NCBI RefSeq assembly: GCF_902459765.1
Contig: NZ_CABPSP010000003.1
Location: 62,001-126,000, forward strand
DNA length: 64,000 nucleotides
Source of the DNA: Pandoraea anapnoica
GTDB taxonomy: Bacteria > Pseudomonadota > Gammaproteobacteria > Burkholderiales > Burkholderiaceae
Reading direction: 5' to 3'
Part shown: positions 27,313-39,848 of the stretch, in pieces
Numbering within the stretch: the stretch's first letter is position 1
Layout: each line of letters begins with the position of its first letter
The notes under the pieces: model-generated
Database searches by the model: none
Seen by the model: only the letters and a program-made list of their open reading frames with translations
Told to the model about the DNA's origin: nothing
Made by a program: the position numbers and the translations under genes

Positions 27313-27945
27313 TCAGCCGGTGTGGGTGCCACCGAGGAATTGCTGGGCCAGCGACGCCAGATCCAGCGAGCCTTGTGGCAGCGAGCCGTTCGGCGTCAAC
27401 TGATTGACGACCTTGGGTAGCAGATCCGACAACTCCTGCGCCGCTTCGCTTTCCGAGACGCCCGCCGAGCTTGCCAATTGCTGCAACTGACCGCCGGGGC
27501 CGAGCGCTTGCGTGACCTGATCGGCGCTGACCGCCTGATTGGCACCCGTGCCGACCCAAGAGTTAAGGGCTTCGCCCAGGCCACCCTGATTCAGAACTTG
27601 CGCGAGTCCGCCCAATCCGCCGAGTTGTCCCAGCAGACCGCCTTCCGGTGCCCCCGGTGCACCTGCCGCCGGTGACTGCGCGCCGCCGAGTAGTCCGCCG
27701 AGCAAACCGCCCAGACCGCCCGCCGCGCCGGCGCCGCCTGCTGCGCCGCCACCAAGCATGCCGCCAAGGGCGCCGCCGAGGCCGCCGAGCAAACCACCGC
27801 CTTCACCACCTTGACCCTGAGCGCCACCCGAGCGGCTGGCAATCATCGCCAGCAAGCCCATCAGCAACATGGTCTTCGTGCTGAAACCACCGCCACCGGC
27901 CTGATTGCCGGACCCACCACCGAGAATGTTGTCGAGGATACCCAT
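27313..27945 (-). CDS. YidB-family protein (DUF937)
   Basis: The product has 210 residues. It opens MGILDNILGGG and then has a hydrophobic stretch (TMLLMGLLAMIA). A long Gly/Ala/Leu-rich low-complexity region follows at about residues 45-125. The conserved C-terminal domain includes NSWVGTGANQAVSADQVTQAL and LSDLLPKVVNQLTPNGSLP. This matches YidB/DUF937 proteins, whose function is not established. The glycine-rich segment may form a flexible or membrane-associated region. The gene is monocistronic or leads into nothing, as it ends at a bidirectional terminator. Confidence 0.88.
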   Translation of the reverse strand: MGILDNILGGGSGNQAGGGGFSTKTMLLMGLLAMIASRSGGAQGQGGEGGGLLGGLGGALGGMLGGGAAGGAGAAGGLGGLLGGLLGGAQSPAAGAPGAPEGGLLGQLGGLGGLAQVLNQGGLGEALNSWVGTGANQAVSADQVTQALGPGGQLQQLASSAGVSESEAAQELSDLLPKVVNQLTPNGSLPQGSLDLASLAQQFLGGTHTG

Positions 27946-27995
27946 GACGATTACTCCTTAAGGCTTGTGAGGCCGTTTTCTCGAATCATCGATGC

Positions 27996-28733
27996 CTACC
28001 ATCCGCCCCAGCGAGCGGCTAACGCAGCTAGGACTGCCATGCCCGCCGTTTCGGTCCGAAGAATGCGCTCGCCAAGACGGATGGCCGAAAACCCGGCCTG
28101 CCGTGCGAGCGCTTCCTCCTGAGGTGCCAGCCCACCTTCGGGGCCGAAGAGCAGAACGCCAGGCGCGGACGGCGCGTCCAGCGGCAGCGAATCGAATCCG
28201 CTGTCTGCTCTAGGTGACAATAGCACACGCCATCCGTCACTCTTTATGACATCCCGGTCACCGAGCCACGCCGTAATTGGACGAATCGGCAGCACCTTCG
28301 GCACCCGATTTCGTCCGCACTGTTCGCACGCGGCTTGCACGAGCGCTTGCCAATGCGCGACGCGTTTGGCGGCACGTTCGCCTTCAAGGCGAATGACCGA
28401 ACGTTCCGTCGCGAGCGGTTGAATTTCCGTCACGCCGAGTTCGATGGCTTTCTCGATGAGCCAGTCCATTTTGTCGCCGCCTGCGATGCCTTGCGCCAAC
28501 GTAATGCGATAGGGAGCCTCAGCTTCACGACGGTCGTGCTCGCCGAGTTGCGCCGTCGCGTAACGCTTTTCCAGCGTCGTTAGTACCGCCGGATATTCGC
28601 CGCCCGTGCCGTTGAATAGCGTGAGCGTATCGCCTGTCTTCAGGCGCAGGACCTGGACGTGGCGAACAACGGTGTCTGGAAGGTCGACGTGGGCACCTGC
28701 ATGCAGCGGTGCATCGATGAAAAAGCGAGGCAT
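27996..28733 (-). CDS. rsmE: 16S rRNA (uracil-1498-N3)-methyltransferase
   Basis: The product has 245 residues from ATG 28733 (MPRFFIDAPLHAGAHVDLPD). It has the PUA-like N-terminus with VVRHVQVLRLKTGD and the SPOUT knot region GPEGGLAPQEEALARQAGF. IRLGERILRTETAGMAVLAAL closes the protein. It methylates U1498 of 16S rRNA in the decoding centre. The frame is open to 28868 without family support. It lies 50 bp upstream of the yidB-like gene on the same strand. Confidence 0.94.
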   Translation of the reverse strand: MPRFFIDAPLHAGAHVDLPDTVVRHVQVLRLKTGDTLTLFNGTGGEYPAVLTTLEKRYATAQLGEHDRREAEAPYRITLAQGIAGGDKMDWLIEKAIELGVTEIQPLATERSVIRLEGERAAKRVAHWQALVQAACEQCGRNRVPKVLPIRPITAWLGDRDVIKSDGWRVLLSPRADSGFDSLPLDAPSAPGVLLFGPEGGLAPQEEALARQAGFSAIRLGERILRTETAGMAVLAALAARWGGW

Positions 28734-28851
28734 TCGGGCGTGAGGGCGTGGGTGAGGAGGATGTTGAGAATGGCGGCCGGTGTTGGCGTCGGGGACAGAA
28801 GCATACCCCAACGTAGCCCGGCACCTGACATTGTGGCGTGCAGGACTCTCT

Positions 28852-29274
28852 TCAACTGCGAGGAGCAACGGGCCGGGCGAAGCCCCACCGGTAACCGTCC
28901 GGGTCTTCCAACTGGCAGAAGCGGTCGCCCCAGAACTGGTCGCTCGGCGGCATCAGTCCCTTGGCGCCGACGGCGGTCGCGCGTGCGTAAAGCGCGTCGA
29001 CATCCTCCGTGTAGACATAGAAGCTCTGCGGCGCTTCAACGCCCGAGGTGCGCGGTGTGCGCGCGGTCGTCGCGAACGCGCCTTCGGGGGCGAACATCAG
29101 GATCAACTGTCCCTGATAGAACATTTCGACGTGCATCACTGCGCCGTCGTCGTCCACCATGTCATGCACGGAAAAGCCGAATGCCTGCTCGTAGAACGTG
29201 GCGGACGCGCGCGCATCGCGAACGGTCAGATACGGCGTGAGCCACGGCACGTGGGATGGGCGGGGATCGGACAT
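28852..29274 (-). CDS. VOC-superfamily (glyoxalase/bleomycin-resistance fold) protein
   Basis: The product has 140 residues from ATG 29274 (MSDPRPSHVPWLTPYLTVRDARAS). It has paired beta-alpha-beta-beta-beta modules, including ATFYEQAFGFSVHDMV and CQLEDPDGYRWGFA. These are VOC hallmarks close to the PhnB-like subgroup. Many members are metal-dependent lyases or dioxygenases, others bind drugs. The substrate is not predictable. The frame continues upstream to 29712 as an unlikely extension that overlaps the speE-like gene. It stands alone between speE-like and rsmE on the same strand. Confidence 0.85.
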   Translation of the reverse strand: MSDPRPSHVPWLTPYLTVRDARASATFYEQAFGFSVHDMVDDDGAVMHVEMFYQGQLILMFAPEGAFATTARTPRTSGVEAPQSFYVYTEDVDALYARATAVGAKGLMPPSDQFWGDRFCQLEDPDGYRWGFARPVAPRS

Positions 29275-29435
29275 CGTTTTGCTCCGTTGGGGCCGTCGGC
29301 GCGCGCAATCGATGGGGGGCCGACGGTCTTGGCAAGTTCCCAATATACAAGGAACGCGTATCCGCTTCATCCGTTGCGCGCGACGGCGCAACGGATCACG
29401 CCCGATCGGTGCTGTAACGAGAACAGCGCCGGGCA

Positions 29436-30368
29436 TTACGAGCCGATGGAGCCGAGGATGGCGCTCAGCTCCGGCGGGATATCGAACAGCGCGGCGTGAC
29501 GGGCAGGCGAATAGTGGCGCACGCCTTCGAGCGCCGTTGACGACGGATTCGTTGTCGGTGCGTCGAAATCGTTCGCTGAGAGTGAATGGCTGGCAATCGC
29601 AAGTGCCCATTGCGTGCCGTAGAGCGGCACATAGGCGGTCATCGGCAAGACGCAGGCGAACACCGAGCGCAGCGCGTCGAGCATGCGACGCACTTGCGCG
29701 CCCTCGAACCACGGCGCACCCAGTTGCAGGGCGATGCCCCCGCGTGGGCTAAGCAAGTCGCGAACTTTCGCGAAGAATACGGCATCGTGCAGCGACGCCG
29801 CATCGCCGTCGGCTTCCGTCAGATCGAAGACGATGGCGTCGAAGTGTTCACCGCGTGCCAGTGCCGCGTCGACAAGATCCCGTGCGTCGCCGATGACGAG
29901 CGTGGTGCGGGGATCGTCGAATGCGCCGTCGGCCAGCGCCGGCATGTGTCGAAGGATGGCGTCGGGCACTTGCGCGTCGAGTTCGGCGACGACAACTTCC
30001 CGTACGCTTGCATGCCGCAGCGCTTCACGCGCGGAACCGCCGTCCCCGCCGCCAAGGATCAGCACGCGTTGCGCGTTGCCATGCGCGAGCAGCAGCGGAT
30101 GCACCATGCACTCGTGGCAGATGTGGGCGTCGGCCAGCGATGCCATGAAGCGGCCGTCGAGCCGATACGCGCGCCCGAGTTCGCCGAACGCCAGCAAATC
30201 CAAGATTTCGATGTGCTGGTGAGGTGACGTTGTGGCGTACACCGGCGTCGCAGCGAATGTATAGCCCGCCCACGGCCCGAGCGGTGCCCCGTAAGACGTT
30301 GTCAGCTGGGCGGGCGCGGCCGCCGGGGTGTCCGGTTGGTTGGTGGAGGTGTCGTGTTTTTCGGGCAT
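29436..30368 (-). CDS. speE: Polyamine aminopropyltransferase (spermidine synthase-like)
   Basis: The product has 310 residues from ATG 30368. The nucleotide loop is [21 protein letters not shown], followed by VVVAELD. The acidic active-site loop [20 protein letters not shown] holds the catalytic Asp. Family members transfer aminopropyl from decarboxylated SAM to putrescine. No speD or putrescine gene lies nearby. Some SpeE-like proteins act on other amines, so the substrate is by family only. It is divergent from tkt, with about 200 bp between the starts. An in-frame TTG at 30374 adds two residues. Confidence 0.82.
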   Translation of the reverse strand: MPEKHDTSTNQPDTPAAAPAQLTTSYGAPLGPWAGYTFAATPVYATTSPHQHIEILDLLAFGELGRAYRLDGRFMASLADAHICHECMVHPLLLAHGNAQRVLILGGGDGGSAREALRHASVREVVVAELDAQVPDAILRHMPALADGAFDDPRTTLVIGDARDLVDAALARGEHFDAIVFDLTEADGDAASLHDAVFFAKVRDLLSPRGGIALQLGAPWFEGAQVRRMLDALRSVFACVLPMTAYVPLYGTQWALAIASHSLSANDFDAPTTNPSSTALEGVRHYSPARHAALFDIPPELSAILGSIGS

Positions 30369-30565
30369 TGGCAAGACAACTTCCTCTAATTTGTGGCGAT
30401 CGCATCACTTCTTCGCATGATTCCACGTTCCCGCTGGTTGAGGAAGTTCGCCGTGAACGACCCGGGCAGGGGGCGATTCTGGTAAAATCTTGGTCTTTTC
30501 CCGCATTTGAATTTCGCGCGGCAGCTCGCGGCAACGGGGCACGCCCGCTCTTCCGGCTGGTCACC

Positions 30566-32578
30566 ATGACGAACTCCTCTCCTGCTACAGCTGCGCTGAT
30601 GGCCTCTGCTATTCGCGTCCTTTCCATGGATGCGGTCCAACAGGCCAACTCCGGTCACCCTGGCGCGCCCATGGGCATGGCCGATATCGCGGTCGCTCTG
30701 TGGGGCCGCCATCTCAAGCACAACCCCACCAATCCGCATTGGGCCGACCGCGACCGCTTCGTGCTGTCGAACGGCCACGGCTCGATGCTGATCTACTCGT
30801 TGTTGCATCTGACGGGTTACGATCTGCCGATTGAAGAGCTCAAGCACTTCCGCCAACTGCACAGCAAGACACCGGGGCACCCGGAAGTGGGCATCACGCC
30901 GGGCGTCGAGACGACCACGGGCCCGCTGGGTCAGGGCATCACGAATGCTGTCGGCTTCGCACTCGCCGAAGCGCTGCTCGCCAAGGAATTCAACCGTCCG
31001 GGCAACGACATAGTCGACCACTACACGTACGCGTTCCTCGGCGACGGTTGCCTGATGGAAGGCATCTCGCACGAAGCCTGCTCGCTCGCGGGCACGCTGC
31101 GTCTGAACAAGCTCATCGCGCTGTACGACGATAACGGCATCTCGATCGATGGCGACGTCGAATACTGGTTTGCCGACGATACGCCGAAGCGTTTCGAAGC
31201 CTATGGCTGGAACGTGATTCGCGGTATCGACGGTCATAACGCCGATGCGGTCGACGCGGCCATCGCGCAAGCCAAGAAGTCCGATCGTCCGACGCTGATC
31301 TGCTGCAAGACGCTGATCGGCAAGGGCGCACCGAACAAGGAAGGCGGTCACGACGTGCACGGTGCGCCGCTGGGCGCCGACGAAATCGCCGCGACGCGCG
31401 CCGCGCTCGGCTGGAATCTGCCGCCGTTCGAAGTGCCGGCCGACGTCTATGCCGCATGGGACGCCAAGGCGGCCGGTCAGCAGGCCGAAGCTGCGTGGAA
31501 CGAACGTTTCGCCGCCTATCGTGGCCAGTTCCCGGCGGAAGCTGCCGAGTTCGAGCGCCGCATGAAGGGCGAACTGCCCGGTGACTTCAAGGCGGCCGCT
31601 GCCGCCCTCATCGCCAAGACCAACGAAAAGGCCGAGACGGTAGCAACGCGTAAGGCGTCGCAACTCGCCATCGAAGGACTCGCCGCCGTGCTGCCGGAAT
31701 TCCTGGGCGGCTCGGCAGACCTGACCGGCTCGAACCTCACGAACTGGAAGGCCAGCAAGGCCGTGCGCGCCAATGCAGACGGCGTGCAGTTCGGCAATCA
31801 CATCAATTACGGTGTGCGCGAGTTCGGCATGAGCGCCATCATGAACGGCATTGCGCTGCACGGTGGTTACATTCCGTTCGGCGGCACGTTCCTGACGTTC
31901 TCCGACTACAGCCGCAATGCGCTGCGTATGGCTGCGCTCATGAAGCTGCGTTCGATCTTCGTGTTCACGCACGATTCGATCGGTCTGGGCGAAGACGGCC
32001 CGACGCACCAGTCGATCGAGCATGTCTCGAGCCTGCGCCTGATTCCGCAAATGGATCTGTGGCGTCCGTGCGATACGACGGAAACGGCGGCGGCTTGGGT
32101 GGCTGCGGTGGAGCGTCACGACGGTCCGTCGAGCCTGGTGCTGAGCCGTCAGAACCTGCCGTTCGTCTCGCGCAGCGATGCGCAGATTGCCGATATCCGT
32201 CGTGGCGGCTACGTGCTGCGCGATGTGGCCAATCCGCAGATCATCCTGATTGCGACCGGCTCGGAAATGGATCTGGCGCTCAAGGGCGCCGAAGCGCTGG
32301 CGGCCGAAGGGATTGCCGCACGTGTCGTGTCCATGCCGTCGACCAATGTGTTCGATCGTCAGGACAAGGCCTACCGCGAGAGCGTGCTGCCGCGCGGCGT
32401 GCCGCGTGTGGCCGTGGAAGCCGGTGTGACGGCGTTCTGGCATAAGTACGTCGGCCTGGAAGGCGGCGTGGTCGGCATCGATACCTTTGGCGAGTCGGCT
32501 CCGGCCGGCGTGCTGTTCAAACACTTCGGCTTCACCGTCGACCATGTGGTCGCGACGGCAAAGTCCGTGCTTGGCTGA
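30566..32578 (+). CDS. tkt: Transketolase
   Basis: The product has 670 residues from ATG 30566 ([20 protein letters not shown]). Motifs include [36 protein letters not shown] and the TPP-binding [13 protein letters not shown]. The pyrimidine domain has [16 protein letters not shown]. It transfers two-carbon units in the pentose phosphate pathway using thiamine diphosphate. The frame is open far upstream, but the family N-terminus begins at 30566. gap follows after 28 bp, a common pairing in this lineage. Confidence 0.96.
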   Translation: MTNSSPATAALMASAIRVLSMDAVQQANSGHPGAPMGMADIAVALWGRHLKHNPTNPHWADRDRFVLSNGHGSMLIYSLLHLTGYDLPIEELKHFRQLHSKTPGHPEVGITPGVETTTGPLGQGITNAVGFALAEALLAKEFNRPGNDIVDHYTYAFLGDGCLMEGISHEACSLAGTLRLNKLIALYDDNGISIDGDVEYWFADDTPKRFEAYGWNVIRGIDGHNADAVDAAIAQAKKSDRPTLICCKTLIGKGAPNKEGGHDVHGAPLGADEIAATRAALGWNLPPFEVPADVYAAWDAKAAGQQAEAAWNERFAAYRGQFPAEAAEFERRMKGELPGDFKAAAAALIAKTNEKAETVATRKASQLAIEGLAAVLPEFLGGSADLTGSNLTNWKASKAVRANADGVQFGNHINYGVREFGMSAIMNGIALHGGYIPFGGTFLTFSDYSRNALRMAALMKLRSIFVFTHDSIGLGEDGPTHQSIEHVSSLRLIPQMDLWRPCDTTETAAAWVAAVERHDGPSSLVLSRQNLPFVSRSDAQIADIRRGGYVLRDVANPQIILIATGSEMDLALKGAEALAAEGIAARVVSMPSTNVFDRQDKAYRESVLPRGVPRVAVEAGVTAFWHKYVGLEGGVVGIDTFGESAPAGVLFKHFGFTVDHVVATAKSVLG

Positions 32579-32606
32579 TTTCGTTAGACCTTACGGAGAT
32601 ACCCCC

Positions 32607-33617
32607 ATGACCATTCGCGTCGCTATTAACGGCTACGGCCGTATCGGCCGCAACGTACTGCGTGCCCACTACGAAGGTGGCAAGAAGCACGACATCGAAA
32701 TCGTTGCCATCAACGATCTCGGCAATGCACAGACGAACGCCCACCTCACGCAATACGACACGGCGCACGGCAAGTTCCCGGGCACGGTGTCGGTCGATGG
32801 CGACTTCATGATCGTCAACGGCGACAAGATCCGCGTGCTGGCCAACCGCAACCCGGCCGAACTGCCGTGGGGCGAGTTGAACGTGGACGTCGTGCTCGAG
32901 TGCACCGGCTTCTTCACCACGAAGGAAAAGGCCAGCGCTCACCTGAAGGGCGGCGCGAAGAAGGTCATCATCTCGGCCCCGGGCGGCAAGGATGTGGACG
33001 CGACGGTCGTGTTCGGCGTGAACGAAGGCGTGCTCAAGTCGACCGACACGGTCATCTCGAACGCTTCGTGCACCACGAACTGCCTGGCACCGCTGGTCAA
33101 GCCGCTGCACGACAAGATCGGTCTGGAAACGGGCCTGATGACGACCGTTCACGCCTACACGAACGATCAGGTGCTGACGGACGTCTATCACGAAGACCTG
33201 CGTCGCGCCCGTTCGGCCACGATGAGCATGATCCCGACGAAGACGGGTGCGGCTTCCGCCGTCGGCCTGGTGCTGCCGGAACTCAACGGCAAGCTCGACG
33301 GCTACGCCATTCGCGTCCCGACGATCAACGTGTCGATCGTTGATCTGTCGTTCATCGCCAAGCGCGACACGACGGTCGACGAAGTCAACGCGATCCTGAA
33401 GGAAGCTGCCGAAGGCCCGCTGAAGGCCATCGCTACGTACAACACGGCACCGCTTGTGTCGGTCGACTTCAACCACAACCCGGCGTCGTCGAACTTCGAC
33501 GGCACGCTGACGAAGGTGTCGGGTCGTCTGGTGAAGGTCAGCTCGTGGTACGACAACGAGTGGGGCTTCTCGAACCGCATGCTCGACACGACCGTTGCGC
33601 TGATGGCTGCGAAGTAA
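32607..33617 (+). CDS. gap: Glyceraldehyde-3-phosphate dehydrogenase
   Basis: The product has 336 residues. The NAD-binding start is [20 protein letters not shown]. The catalytic cysteine, at about residue 155, lies in [13 protein letters not shown]. The C-terminal [13 protein letters not shown] is intact. It oxidises glyceraldehyde-3-phosphate to 1,3-bisphosphoglycerate with NAD. ACGGAG lies 10 nt before ATG 32607. It is co-oriented with tkt and ended by a strong terminator. Confidence 0.97.
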   Translation: MTIRVAINGYGRIGRNVLRAHYEGGKKHDIEIVAINDLGNAQTNAHLTQYDTAHGKFPGTVSVDGDFMIVNGDKIRVLANRNPAELPWGELNVDVVLECTGFFTTKEKASAHLKGGAKKVIISAPGGKDVDATVVFGVNEGVLKSTDTVISNASCTTNCLAPLVKPLHDKIGLETGLMTTVHAYTNDQVLTDVYHEDLRRARSATMSMIPTKTGAASAVGLVLPELNGKLDGYAIRVPTINVSIVDLSFIAKRDTTVDEVNAILKEAAEGPLKAIATYNTAPLVSVDFNHNPASSNFDGTLTKVSGRLVKVSSWYDNEWGFSNRMLDTTVALMAAK

Positions 33618-33635
33618 TCGCCGGTATCAGAAGTC

Positions 33636-33669
33636 AAAAAAGCCGCTGTCGTGAGACAGCGGCTTTTTT
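33636..33669. terminator. Bidirectional terminator between gap and the Wzz-type gene
   Basis: A 15-bp perfect stem (33636-33650 with 33655-33669) around GTGA carries an A-run on one side and a T-run on the other. It ends gap and may also serve the convergent minus-strand gene. Confidence 0.92.
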
Positions 33670-33700
33670 ATTGGATTTGCAATCGTCCGGGGTTAGCGGC

Positions 33701-34555
33701 TCACGCGCTTCGCTTGCGCGCCATGCCGACGATGGTGCCAATAATAGCGCCCAGAATCAGTCCGGCCAGGCCGAAGTACAGTTTTCGAGGGTAAGCTGCT
33801 TGCGCGTCCACGCGAATTGCGCTGACAATTCGCGTGTTATAGGACTGGTCCGGTGCGAGAAGCTGCGACACGCGATAGCGGCTTTCGTTAAGCGTTGCGC
33901 GCTCTGTGCGGCTGCTTTGCAAAGCGCTCAGTGCCATCACGGAATCCGTGTTTTTCGAATTTGCCAGCGCGGCATTCAGATCCGTCTGCGCCTTGGTATT
34001 CGAATCGATCGCCGCATCAATGACGCTGAGTTGCTGCTTCGGCAAAGCCCGCGCACGCTCGAGGATCTCGGCGTGTTCGGCGATGATCTTATTCGAAGCG
34101 ACTTGCAGAATCTGTTCAGCTTGCTCTGCCGATGTTCCCCGGGCCGATACCTCGACGTAGACCGTACCCTGGATCGGTCTGGCTTTCAGTTCTTTCCATG
34201 CGACGGTTTTATGCAATGCGCTCGAATTGCCCTTCAACTCAGGAAGGATTTCGCCAGCAACGCTCTCCCGAAACGTGCCGAGCAATACCCGACCGACGGT
34301 TTGCTGGACAGCCTCAATCAGTGGGCCGTCAGGGCCAACGACGGGTGATCCCGCAGCACGTCCGATCTGCAAGGTAACTTTCCCCTCCCATTGCTTTTGG
34401 ATGACGAAAGTGCTGCCAATGCCGATCGCCGCTCCCACGATTGCTAGTCCGGCTATCAACTTCAAATTGTTGCGGACAAAGCGGACAACGTCCGGGAATG
34501 AGAGTTCGTCTGCGTCGCTCTGTGCCATGTCGTTGGGCAATTCTCTGTGGTTCAT
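33701..34555 (-). CDS. Wzz-type polysaccharide chain-length determinant (orphan)
   Basis: The product has about 284 residues. One membrane helix lies near the N-terminus (LIAGLAIVGAAIGIGSTFVI) and one at the C-terminus (LYFGLAGLILGAIIGTIVGMA). Between them is a large periplasmic helical domain. This is the Wzz/polysaccharide co-polymerase plan, without the cytoplasmic tyrosine kinase of Wzc proteins. The classical Pro-rich motif at TM2 is weak. No glycosyltransferase, wzx or wzy is nearby, so its polysaccharide is unknown. Base composition is lower in GC than in gap. Start choice is open: TTG 34606, ATG 34555 or ATG 34528, none with a clean ribosome site. Confidence 0.75.
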   Translation of the reverse strand: MNHRELPNDMAQSDADELSFPDVVRFVRNNLKLIAGLAIVGAAIGIGSTFVIQKQWEGKVTLQIGRAAGSPVVGPDGPLIEAVQQTVGRVLLGTFRESVAGEILPELKGNSSALHKTVAWKELKARPIQGTVYVEVSARGTSAEQAEQILQVASNKIIAEHAEILERARALPKQQLSVIDAAIDSNTKAQTDLNAALANSKNTDSVMALSALQSSRTERATLNESRYRVSQLLAPDQSYNTRIVSAIRVDAQAAYPRKLYFGLAGLILGAIIGTIVGMARKRSA

Positions 34556-34626
34556 AGGAGGGGCTGCTATTAATACAGGCTCGTCAAAACGCAAGCAGCG
34601 TATCAACGTGACCTACGAGGAGAGGT

Positions 34627-34632
34627 ATTGTA
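34627..34632 (-). promoter_or_regulatory. Candidate -10 box for the Wzz-type gene
   Basis: On the minus strand TACAAT lies about 70 bp before ATG 34555. The surrounding 34560-34640 sequence is AT-rich. No strong -35 hexamer was seen at standard spacing. Confidence 0.3.
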
Positions 34633-34675
34633 AACGATGCGCACCGACGCTTGATTCCAATCGGTGGCAATTGAG

Positions 34676-34713
34676 AGGAAAAAGCCCAGAATGCCTTCGG
34701 TGGAAGGCATTCT
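34676..34713 (-). terminator. Terminator of fur
   Basis: AGAATGCCTTC (34688-34698) pairs perfectly with GAAGGCATTCT (34703-34713) around a 4-nt loop. On the minus strand it is followed by GGGCTTTTTCC. It lies 13 bp after the fur stop. Confidence 0.82.
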
Positions 34714-34726
34714 GACACAACAGGTT

Positions 34727-35158
34727 TTAATTCTTTTGACGGTGGGGGCACGGATCCTTCGTGCAACTGCCGTACATGGCCAGCGAGTGCTCCTGGAGTG
34801 CGAAGCCGCGCTCCTTCGCAATCAGCTTCTGGCGGCGTTCGATCTCGGCATCGAAGAATTCCTCGACGCGTCCGCAGTCCATGCACACGAGGTGATCGTG
34901 ATGATGGCCTTCGTTGAGTTCGAAAACGGCCTTGCCGGATTCAAAGTTGCTGCGCGACAATAGCCCGGCCTGCTCGAACTGGGTCAGGACACGGTAAACC
35001 GTGGCCAGGCCGATGTCGAGATTTTCGCCGAGCAGATGACGATATACGTCTTCAGCGGTCAAGTGGCGCACCTCACTGTTCTGGAAGATCTCCAGAATCT
35101 TGAGGCGCGGAAGCGTGGCTTTCAGTCCGATATTTTTCAAATCGGCGGGATTCGGCAT
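34727..35158 (-). CDS. fur: Ferric uptake regulator
   Basis: The product has 143 residues. The winged-helix domain includes [28 protein letters not shown]. The metal region has [17 protein letters not shown], with the CxxC zinc site and the His cluster, then CTKDPC near the end. Fur represses iron uptake genes when bound to Fe(II). It is divergent from bamE, an arrangement known as fur-omlA in Pseudomonas. The short AT-rich segment upstream (35170-35200) contains an ATTATTATT core, a weak hint of autoregulation. Confidence 0.96.
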   Translation of the reverse strand: MPNPADLKNIGLKATLPRLKILEIFQNSEVRHLTAEDVYRHLLGENLDIGLATVYRVLTQFEQAGLLSRSNFESGKAVFELNEGHHHDHLVCMDCGRVEEFFDAEIERRQKLIAKERGFALQEHSLAMYGSCTKDPCPHRQKN

Positions 35159-35323
35159 CGCTCTACGTCCCTAGAGTACAATACAGCCCCAATAATAATG
35201 CCTTTTTGCCTTGCCCGGGCGCAAACCGGGGCAAACGGGACGGTTGTGCCGTCAACGGGGGCGATGTGGCGGCGCGCCCGGCGTGCCGGATTCAAGTTCG
35301 ATCTTTTTGAAAGCGAGTCAGAT
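35159..35323. promoter_or_regulatory. fur/bamE divergent regulatory region
   Basis: This is a 165-bp gap between divergent genes. An AT-rich stretch near 35175-35205 (with CAATAATAATGCC) faces fur and could hold its -10 region and a degenerate Fur box. Near bamE it is GC-rich and contains in-frame ATGs at 35198 and 35264 that could be alternative bamE starts. Confidence 0.4.
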
Positions 35324-36013
35324 TTGCGTCGTTATCTCTCCCTTCCGTTCTCCGTCTGCGCAGCCGCGGCATTCCTTGCCCTGGCTGGCTGCTCGACGTA
35401 TGACAGCGTGACCGACAAGGTCATCGGCGTGGTCACGCCGTATCGAATCAACATCGTTCAGGGCAACTTCGTCTCGAAGGAAGCCTATGAGCAACTCAAG
35501 GCAGGCATGACGCGGGATCAGGTGCGCCAGTTGCTCGGCACGCCGCTGCTCACCGACATCTTCCATGCGAATCGCTGGGATTACGTCTTCTACTTCAAGC
35601 GCGGCAACGCGTCCGTCGTTCAGGAACGTCACCTGAAGGTGTACTTCGAAGGCGACACGCTGGCACGTTGGGAAGGCGGCGAAAATCTGCCGACCGAATA
35701 TCAGTTGGTGCAGGAAATCGACGGCCAGAAGGGCAAGACCGTGAAGACGGATGCGCCTGCACCGTCGACGGCGAGCGCCGCAGCTGCCGAAGCCGCCGCA
35801 CCGTCGCCCGACGCAGCAGCAGCGGCACCGACCGATGTGGCGACCGTCTCGACTGACGCCGCCGCCAACGTCACGGCCGCAGCCAAGCCCGCTCCGACGG
35901 CGCAACCGAGCGCCCCGGCACCGCGCGCCAGTACTTCGAGCTCGGCCGGCACGGGACTGGTTCCGTCGCCTCGCGTGACCTCCGGTGGCGGTCTGTTCTC
36001 GATGCCCCAGTAA
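35324..36013 (+). CDS. bamE: Outer-membrane assembly lipoprotein BamE with long C-terminal extension
   Basis: The product has 229 residues from TTG 35324. From this start the N-terminus is a clean lipoprotein signal (RRYLSLPFSVCAAAAFLALAGC), lipidated Cys near residue 23. ATG 35264 or 35198 would give longer, less signal-like N-termini. The SmpA/OmlA domain spans about residues 30-125, with YRINIVQGNFVSKEAYEQL, MTRDQVRQLLGTPLLTDIF and WDYVFYF. BamE stabilises the BAM complex that inserts outer-membrane barrels. Residues from about 140 to the end are Ala/Pro/Ser/Thr low complexity, absent from short E. coli BamE. dapB follows 39 bp later. Confidence 0.9.
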   Translation: MRRYLSLPFSVCAAAAFLALAGCSTYDSVTDKVIGVVTPYRINIVQGNFVSKEAYEQLKAGMTRDQVRQLLGTPLLTDIFHANRWDYVFYFKRGNASVVQERHLKVYFEGDTLARWEGGENLPTEYQLVQEIDGQKGKTVKTDAPAPSTASAAAAEAAAPSPDAAAAAPTDVATVSTDAAANVTAAAKPAPTAQPSAPAPRASTSSSAGTGLVPSPRVTSGGGLFSMPQ

Positions 36014-36052
36014 GCGGCTGAAAGCCGGTAGAAAGACGACGAAAGACTCACC

Positions 36053-36853
36053 ATGATGAAGATTGCGATTGCAGGGGCCTCCGGCCGTATGGGCCGGATG
36101 TTGATCGAAACCGTGCTCGCGGCAGACGACGCTGAGCTGGTCGGTGCACTCGACCGTGAGGGCAGCCCGGCGCTTGGCATCGATGCCGGCGCGTTCCTCG
36201 GCCGCGACACCGGTGTGAAGATCACCGCCGATCTCGACGCTGCTCTGGCCAATGCGGAATACCTGATCGACTTCACGCGCCCGGAAGGCACGCTGACGCA
36301 TCTGGCGGCCGCGCAAAAGCACGGCGTGAAGATGATCGTCGGCACGACTGGTTTCTCGGAAGAAGACAAGGCGCTCCTCGCAAAGGGCGCAGAACAGGTC
36401 GCCGTCGTGTTCGCGCCGAACATGAGCGTGGGCGTGAACGCCACGTTCAAGCTGCTCGAAATCGCCGCGAAGATCCTGAATACCGGCTACGACATCGAAA
36501 TCATCGAAGCCCATCACCGTCACAAGGTCGATGCCCCGTCGGGCACGGCGCTGCGCATGGGCGAAGTCGTGGCTGAAGCGCTGGGTCGCGATCTGAAGGA
36601 ATGTGCGATTTACGGCCGTGAAGGCGTGACTGGCGAGCGCGATCCGTCGACGATCGGTTTCGCGACGGTGCGCGGCGGTGACATCGTCGGCGATCACACG
36701 GTGCTGTTCGCCGGGATCGGCGAGCGTATCGAAATCACGCACAAGTCGTCGAGCCGCCTGTCGTATGCGCAAGGTTCACTGCGCGCGGCGCGTTTCCTCG
36801 CGCAGCACAAGACCGGTCTGTTCGATATGCAGGACGTGCTCGGTCTACGCTGA
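36053..36853 (+). CDS. dapB: 4-hydroxy-tetrahydrodipicolinate reductase
   Basis: The product has 266 residues. The nucleotide loop is [19 protein letters not shown]. The catalytic region is [19 protein letters not shown], with the His pair and Lys of Dap[16 protein letters not shown] lies in the middle. It reduces the dipicolinate precursor on the way to lysine and meso-diaminopimelate for peptidoglycan. Its start is ATG 36053, with a second ATG directly after. It follows bamE on the same strand. Confidence 0.96.
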   Translation: MMKIAIAGASGRMGRMLIETVLAADDAELVGALDREGSPALGIDAGAFLGRDTGVKITADLDAALANAEYLIDFTRPEGTLTHLAAAQKHGVKMIVGTTGFSEEDKALLAKGAEQVAVVFAPNMSVGVNATFKLLEIAAKILNTGYDIEIIEAHHRHKVDAPSGTALRMGEVVAEALGRDLKECAIYGREGVTGERDPSTIGFATVRGGDIVGDHTVLFAGIGERIEITHKSSSRLSYAQGSLRAARFLAQHKTGLFDMQDVLGLR

Positions 36854-36972
36854 TCGGCATAGGTTCCACCGGGCGGTCAGCGGTGCTGGCCTGAGCGCTC
36901 CAAGGGCGTCAGGTTGTGCAGATCAGGCACCGCAGGCCCGTCCCGGATGCCGCCATCGCGGCGCGCTCCACC

Positions 36973-36990
36973 GGCGGTCGTACGACCGCC
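36973..36990. repeat. Perfect 18-bp palindrome between dapB and leuS
   Basis: The half-site GGCGGTCGT is followed by its exact reverse complement. CCACC and CCCGCCGG sequence flanks it. It lies 120 bp after the dapB stop and about 80 bp before the leuS -10 candidate. It could be an operator or a transcript hairpin. Confidence 0.5.
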
Positions 36991-37068
36991 CCGCCGGATC
37001 GGAAGCGAAAGTGACACAAAGGTCACACCCCCTCGCCAACGTCACGCCGAATCCACTTCCGGCGGCGT

Positions 37069-39770
<2,702 letters not shown>

Positions 39771-39848
39771 GCGCGATCAGAGAATGCGGGGGCGGCAGTT
39801 GCCGTCCCGGGTCGGTTGATGACGTTTGGTGAGAAGAGGGCACATCAC

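Noticed and set aside
30386-32545. A 719-codon minus-strand frame opposite tkt
   Set aside because: It is an antisense shadow. Transketolase motifs occupy the plus strand.
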